A DNA stretch of 64,000 bases from contig NC_089318.1 of NCBI RefSeq assembly GCF_036669915.1, forward strand, positions 7,037,349 to 7,101,348. The letters run 5' to 3'. Under the pieces are notes generated by a model that was not told the origin of the DNA, ran no database searches, and saw only the letters and a program-made list of their open reading frames with translations. This DNA comes from Pocillopora verrucosa. Its lineage: Eukaryota; Cnidaria; Anthozoa; Scleractinia; Pocilloporidae. Of this stretch, positions 58,715 through 64,000 are shown piece by piece; position 1 is the stretch's first letter; each line of letters begins with the position of its first letter. The translations under genes and the position numbers were made by a program.

Positions 58715-58925
58715 GATAAACCCTTTAACTCCCGTGAGTGACCAAGACAGAATTTCTCCTCTCAATATCATTACAGTAGAAAAGTGATGAGATTAAAGAA
58801 AAATTTCAATTATGGAATTACTCATTGATCCAATACCAAATTCTCCAAAACTAACATAATGAGAATCTTTTGGCAAACAGTAGGGAGAATTACTAATGAA
58901 TCTTGGGAGTTAAAAGGGTAATGCA
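58715..58925. mobile_element. MITE with AACCCTTTAACTCCC-type ends
   Basis: Begins CCCTTTAACTCCCGTGAG and ends TGGGAGTTAAAAGGG, an inverted pair of about 15 bp. A diverged copy is in PTK7-B intron 10 (about 44695-44880). Confidence 0.7.
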
Positions 58926-60489
58926 CAATACATTAGACGATTCAGTTTGAACAGTTACAACATACGCGCAAAAGAAATGATATATTTTACTTTTAACAGT
59001 TTTATGTTTAGCTGAGTGATCATTATTTCTTCATAAGCCAAATCTTTTTCTTTTCCCACCTACACAAATATTTTCTGTTCTCCGAAGCTCAAACGGAGAG
59101 ATCCAAACTGATTCGCAAAAAGGCTTTTTCTGAGTCAGCTATTTTTGGAGAAAGTTGCCTTCATCTTCTTTCGTTCCCCAATTTTCGAGGGACTGGATAT
59201 TTGTTTGAGAGAAGATACGCTGTAATGGCGGGTCTCGCCACGTGTCTGCAGGTAGAGCTCTCAAGACTTTCTCTTTTTTTGCAGGTTTTTGTCACAGTTA
59301 TTGGGACCGACCAGTTCAGTGTTGTTTACATTTATCATTCAAGGAGTGAAATTGGAGGAATATCTCAACATCAAACTCATGTTACCCGATCTGCGTCGTT
59401 GTGGCCCTCATATAGGTAACAACGTTCTCTACAACTCGAGCCTTACCATCGAAAACCATTTGTTTTTCATTGTACAGGTGACATATTACTCCGTGTTATC
59501 AAATGCTTTAAATAATTATGTACTCTGAAAGTTTTTCTTTCGCCGCTTGACTTATGTGGTCTGAATATTGTACGCTTCCACTGTTTCAGACACAAATATA
59601 AACAAAGACACGCGGATGGGTGATGTAAAGGCAAGCTGGGAGATTTTGAGGAAAATACAGCGTTTTTCAGACGCCCTGGTAATCTTCCATTCTATATGTT
59701 ACGGTTAGTGGCATCATATAATTTTTATTCTGCCATACGTCTCTATATAGACGGTTTAATTCCAAGACTAGGAGTCCGAAATCATGATAAACTTCATTTC
59801 CATTCATGCGCTTCTGAGCTCTTGGAATTTTTTTTTTGTATGGAAATGAATAACGTGAGATCTTGTACGCTACTTGTGTAACTGATGGCGCCGTTGATTC
59901 AATTTGCCGCCGAACACACTTCGTCTTTACGGTTCAAGAAACGTTTACGTACATCGCGCCTTCAGGCGAGAGACTACTATATCAAGTGATACAAAATGAA
60001 TAAAATGTATGAAGTCTAGATCGGAATTTCTTTTTTTCTTAGATGGAAGGTTATGATTCCTACATCTTCAATTTTGACGTGGATAAATCAGAAAGTTGAT
60101 GGTATCTAAGTTTTCAATTGCAGTGCCTACGCGGGGGGAGGGGAGGGGGAGAAGAGGGGAGGGGGTACTTGAGTCAATTTTTCCTGGGTATGTACCGCTG
60201 GCCTCTCACCGCGAAACTTTCCATTTTTAAATTCCTCATTACCAGAATTTTCCAACCTCCGAAAACCCGAATGTGCCACTCCATTCGTAAAAATGTGAAT
60301 CCATCCTACGGCACAAGCCTTTCATTTGGAAGTACCCCCTCCCCTAGAGTTTATCTTACTTGTCTCAATATTTCTATCGTGGATAGTGTACAATGCAAAC
60401 TTAATTCGTGAATGAAGGTTTTTATAGCTGAACGATTTCCTCCTTTCTTTAAATTCTTTCAGAAAATTAAAATTGAAGGACGATTTCAA
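58926..60489. other. Upstream region of the sulfotransferase gene
   Basis: No gene that I can defend. A good acceptor-like sequence (TTTAAATTCTTTCAG) ends at about 60462, just before the likely start codon, so an upstream untranslated exon probably lies here. A short exon near 59150-59256 is conceivable but unsupported. Confidence 0.45.
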
Positions 60490-61731
60490 ATGTATTCTAC
60501 CTGGTTCGCATCTGTCGTTCTGCTGGGAACTGTTTTTACCTATATCATCATGTCCGACTTAACCTTCACTCGACTTTTACCACGCATAATGGAAAGACGA
60601 ACTCGTTCTGGTGGAAAGAAAAGTTCTGCCTTTGTTTTAATTCTTGCTCAACCAAGAACAGGATCGTCATTTCTGGGACAGTTATTCAACCAACATCCAG
60701 ATGTATTTTATCTTTACGAACCTCTTCACCCCTTCGCGGTGTTTAAAAAATTGAAATATATTGCAGAACGAAATTACGAAACTCTTACACGATTATTCCT
60801 TCGAAATGCTTCTATCTGCAACTTTAATGGCTTCCAAGAATACTTTAATTTTCTTTCTCACCCAGGACTGTCAAATCCACATTTTGTTTTATCGAGCAGA
60901 TCACTGGCATCATTACCTTTCTGCAAATATGCTTTTCAACCGTTTAAAAATCTCTTTAAACCTTTAAGCAAATGTTCTCCGTTAGACGCAAACTTAGTGT
61001 CGCTTAATTGCAAATCGAAGAAGTTCGTTGCTTTAAAAATATTAACTCACCGTTTACCTGGGGAAAATTTAAAAGACTTGGTCGAAGGTGATTCTTTACA
61101 GCCGCAAAAAATTCCACTTAAAACTATACAGTTAGTACGCGATCCGCGGGCGGTTGTTTGGTCCATGATAAAAATGGGTTTAGTATCAAGAGGAACTAAA
61201 ATCTACACCAGGACAGAATTAAACAAAAAGGGACGAAACTCAACTTTTCGCCCACCAAATATAAACTTTGTCCCTGGTTTCAGTTTCATCGAGCAAGTTC
61301 AACGTTTCTGTGATCGACTGCAAAAGGATATGAACTTGTCATCATACCTTTCGTCTAAACTTGGTCCAGATCAGTACAGAGTAATTCGCTACGAGGACTT
61401 AGCCGAGAACATCCCAGAGTTTTCACGCAAAATATTTCAGTTTACGGGGATTGATTATGCTGCAGAGGTGAAAGAATGGCTGCGAAACATCAATTTTGAT
61501 AAAAAAAGAGATAGTAACGAGCTTAGCTACTCTACAAGCAACAGAAATACCTCTGTTACTATCAACTCTTGGAGGAAGGAACTCTCACTGCTGGAAACTC
61601 TTATCATTGATAACCAATGCGCTGATTTTATGGTAAAGTTTGGTTATAAGTTTATCGAAAGCGCAAATCTTCTTAAAAATATGGCAAAAAGTCTAAGGAA
61701 TCCGTTACGAAAAAACTTTCATACCATGTAA
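60490..61731 (+). CDS. Carbohydrate 6-O-sulfotransferase (CHST family, type II Golgi membrane protein)
   Basis: A single coding exon of 413 residues from the Met at 60490. The frame is open upstream to another Met at 60412 (439 residues), but an acceptor-like TTCTTTCAG lies between them, so I prefer the later start. N-terminal helix SVVLLGTVFTYIIM (residues about 8-21). PAPS 5'-phosphosulfate loop LAQPRTGSSFLGQLF (about 53-67). The LYEPLHPF motif typical of Gal/GlcNAc/GalNAc 6-O-sulfotransferases. The 3'-phosphate loop LVRDPRAVVWSM (about 215-226). A late RYEDLAENIPEF motif. These proteins transfer sulfate from PAPS to sugar 6-hydroxyls on glycoproteins or chondroitin/keratan chains in the Golgi. 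The acceptor specificity cannot be read from sequence. A polyadenylation signal follows the stop closely. Confidence 0.92.
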   Translation: MYSTWFASVVLLGTVFTYIIMSDLTFTRLLPRIMERRTRSGGKKSSAFVLILAQPRTGSSFLGQLFNQHPDVFYLYEPLHPFAVFKKLKYIAERNYETLTRLFLRNASICNFNGFQEYFNFLSHPGLSNPHFVLSSRSLASLPFCKYAFQPFKNLFKPLSKCSPLDANLVSLNCKSKKFVALKILTHRLPGENLKDLVEGDSLQPQKIPLKTIQLVRDPRAVVWSMIKMGLVSRGTKIYTRTELNKKGRNSTFRPPNINFVPGFSFIEQVQRFCDRLQKDMNLSSYLSSKLGPDQYRVIRYEDLAENIPEFSRKIFQFTGIDYAAEVKEWLRNINFDKKRDSNELSYSTSNRNTSVTINSWRKELSLLETLIIDNQCADFMVKFGYKFIESANLLKNMAKSLRNPLRKNFHTM

Positions 61732-61757
61732 GATACACATAATTACAAACTAAATGA

Positions 61758-61763
61758 AATAAA
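61758..61763 (+). promoter_or_regulatory. Candidate polyadenylation signal for the sulfotransferase gene
   Basis: AATAAA 27 bases after the stop codon. Confidence 0.5.
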
Positions 61764-62154
61764 GAGAGTTTGTTGATATTCTGTGAAATTAAAGAATCCA
61801 ACATAGACATCTTTCTTAGATATTAGGAACGTAGAAGAAGGCGAACAAACATTGAAGCAAATGCAAACTTTATTGGCAAGTTTTTAAACAGGTGCTCCCA
61901 AAACTTTTTCAATTTTCGAGGAGCTCCTTGTTTTGGATCTTACAGAGTGCTTATGAACCTCATATTCTAAAGATCCAAATTAATCTAAAAACAGCACTTG
62001 TTATAGACGAAAAGTACCTCTGTGTGCAATTGCAAAACATGGCTTTCCAACGATGCCAACTACTGCAGGTATACGGTAAACGTAAGCCAAAAATAGCACT
62101 AAACATCCAAAACATAAACTGTACTTCAGTTGTATAATGGAGAGATTTCTCTTT

Positions 62155-63012
62155 TCCTTGTCTTGTTTCGAGTTTGCTATCGTTAAAATAAAAAATAAGA
62201 GCAGAGAGACTGTTTAATTTGAAAAACATCAGAACTAAAACAGTCGCACTGGAATAAAGAATTTTAGGTGGCACGCTGAAGTTGACAAATTCCAGCTGTC
62301 TTGTTTTCGAGTTTACTACTGTTAAGATAAAAAATAAAAGCAGAGAGACTGTTTAATTTGAAAAACATCAGAACTAAAACAGTCGCACTGGAGTAAAGAA
62401 TTTTAGGTGGCACGCTGAAGTTGACAAATTCCAGCAGTCTTGTTTTCGAGTTTACTACTGTTAAGATAAAAAATAAAAGCAGAGAGACTGTTTAATTTGA
62501 AAAACATCAGAACTAAAACAGTCGCACTGGAGTAAAAAATTTTAGGTGACACGCTGAAATTGACAAATTCCAGCAGTCTTTCTTCGAGTTTGCTACTGTT
62601 GAAATAAAAAATAAAAGCAGAGAGACTGTTTAATTTGAAAACACATCAGAACTAAAACAGTCGCACTGGAGTGAAAAATTTTAGGTGGCGTGCTGAAGTT
62701 GTCAAATTCCAGCAGTCTTGTTTCGAGTTTGCTACTGTAAAAATAAAAAATAACAGCAGAGAGACTGTTTAATTTGAAAAACATCAGAACTAAAACAGTT
62801 GCACTGGAGTAAAAAATTTTAGGTGGCACGCTGAATTTGACAAATTCCAGCACCTGTTTCAAGTTTGCTACTGTCAAATAAAAAATAAAAGCAGAGAGAC
62901 TGTTTAATTTGAAAAACATCAGAACTAAAACAGTCGCACTGGAGTAAATATTTTAGGTGGCACGCTGAATTTGACAAATTTTTATCGGTCTTGTTTCAAG
63001 TTTGCTACTGTT
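62155..63012. repeat. Tandem satellite, about 139-bp unit, six copies
   Basis: The core GAGAGACTGTTTAATTTG recurs at about 62204, 62343, 62483, 62621, 62760 and 62897, giving spacings of 137-140 bp. Each unit has GAACTAAAACAGTCGCACTGG and TTTTAGGTGGCACGCTGAA. A partial seventh unit ends near 63012. The open frames read from it on the minus strand are repeat artefacts. Confidence 0.93.
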
Positions 63013-63417
63013 ACTTAGAAAAAAGAAGTGAAGGCCAGCAAAACTACATGGCGTTGGTGTCAAAGTCCACAGCATCTTATAACAATCTTGAGAACAAGTT
63101 AGAGTTTTCCTCCGTAGTTTTAGAGCAATTGTAAGCTTCATCAACTCCCGTAGTTAACATATCACTGATGGAAGTTGAAAATCAACTTACGGAGTTTAAT
63201 CTAATTTCGATGGAAAAGAAGGTACTTAAAACGAATATTTACGTGAGTACCGGTTTGACGTCAAGAAGCGATCCCCTTTCAACCCCGTATCTACGCAAGC
63301 TAGAGATCTTAGGCTTTGTTGCCGTGGTAAATTCCCCCATTTGTGTGAACAGAGAAGGGACGAATGGGAATGTGTTTCCCTAGCCGTGCCGACTAGCCTC
63401 TTCTAATCCCAACGAAG
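63013..63417. other. Spacer between satellite and spondin-domain gene
   Basis: No supportable gene. The 3' UTR of the minus-strand neighbour is expected here. Confidence 0.5.
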
Positions 63418-63938
63418 CTAAGAATAAAAGCAAATGACGGCGAGAAACGCAACAGACAGAAAGGTACCAACTGTTGCGGAAATACCCTGAACCCCTGAGC
63501 TCGGTGGATTGGTCGCTGTATATTTGGTGAAGGTGATTTTGGCGAAGGCGGGGATGTCATTCATTCCCTTCAGCACGGTTTCGCTGTCCTTTGTAACGAC
63601 TGTGACAACATCCTGCGGCAAAGTGGGAGCATTTTCTGAGGTGAAGTTCATTCCACTATCTGTCCCAGCATCCCACGCGGGCAAGTACATGGACACACTC
63701 TCCTTCCATTTGCCATCGCTTCCACACAGCTCTACGCCATGAACTCCAACGAACCAGTCAGGAGAGGGAGCAATCATGGCGGTGAAAGAGGCTTGGGAAT
63801 ACTTGCCACTCGCCGTTATCATCATAGTTGTATTCTTTGCAGCGCCAGACATTTCATCGGCTTTGTAAATCATGTGAATGTATCCCTGATATTTTCCCAT
63901 GAAGTTTTTCAGCTCGTAGTACAATGTTGAGTAGTTGC
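63418..63938 (-). CDS. Last exon of a spondin-N-domain protein with GPI-like C-terminus (5' part outside window)
   Basis: The minus-strand exon starts after ATACTAG at 63938 in phase 1 and reads NYSTLYYELKNF to a TAG at 63418-63420. It carries spondin-N hallmarks: ASFTAMIAPSPDWFVGVHGVELC, GKWKESVSMYLPAWDAGTDSG and an Asn-rich NFTSENAP. It then has a short linker and ends SSGVQGISATVGTFLSVAFLAVICFYS, a small-residue site followed by a hydrophobic tail, suggesting GPI anchoring. F-spondin-type domains are usually found in secreted matrix proteins; a lone spondin-N with an anchor would be a variation. Only the C-terminal about 173 residues are visible. Confidence 0.85.
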
Positions 63939-64000
63939 CTAGTATAGCCAGAATTTAGATTGAACACAAAAAAAGAAAGGTAAATTCTTCGCATGATCCA

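Noticed and set aside
62593-62919. 108-codon frame with internal repeats on the minus strand
   Set aside because: It is a reading of the 139-bp satellite, interrupted in other units.
1-64000. CRISPR arrays, bacterial operons or phage genes
   Set aside because: No spaced short direct repeats of CRISPR type, and genes are intron-split with eukaryotic signals. The only tandem arrays are satellites and microsatellites.

Overview
The window looks like nuclear DNA from a cnidarian, most likely an anthozoan such as a stony coral. It is AT-rich, its genes are split by introns with GT/AG borders, and it carries palindromic MITEs and tRNA-derived SINEs of types I associate with coral and sea-anemone genomes. 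This placement rests on protein family and repeat content read by eye. No search was run.

The core is a cluster of three genes of the PTK7/CCK4 family (Ig-domain receptor pseudokinases; Lemon in Hydra, Off-track in flies). PTK7-B (32486-45758, plus strand, 11 coding exons, about 1050 residues) is complete: signal peptide, seven Ig domains, one membrane helix, and a kinase fold whose DFG triad reads FLS. PTK7-A (7108-20682, plus strand, 9 coding exons, about 765 residues) is a recent tandem copy. It keeps the signal peptide and all seven Ig domains in frame, but the copy ends inside the transmembrane exon, so it has no cytoplasmic kinase. Its last exon also carries a four-fold in-frame repeat of a 15-residue unit that is single in PTK7-B. 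Gene C (56455-49086, minus strand, 8 coding exons, about 622 residues) is an older, diverged, inverted relative with six Ig exons and a short hydrophobic C-terminus that looks like a GPI-anchor signal or minimal membrane anchor. The locus therefore has one signalling-type receptor and two kinase-less ectodomain proteins.

Transposons fill the rest. Positions 565-6949 hold a Mutator-like element with 251-bp terminal inverted repeats and a decayed multi-exon transposase-type gene. Two deletion derivatives of a related family (8593-11848 inside PTK7-A intron 2, and 26176-29144 between the genes) have 59-bp inverted repeats and intact 9-bp target duplications. Other elements are dimeric tRNA-Thr-like SINEs, a 1.19-kb element with apparently identical 247-bp inverted repeats (24189-25382), palindromic MITEs (21948-22056, 23300-23496), and a Deu-type SINE (53770-54060).

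Downstream, 60490-61731 encodes a Golgi-type carbohydrate 6-O-sulfotransferase, followed by a tandem array with a period of about 139 bp (62155-63012). The right edge has the last exon of a minus-strand spondin-N-domain protein with a GPI-like tail (63418-63938). Most remaining long stretches are introns or intergenic DNA where I see no supportable gene.
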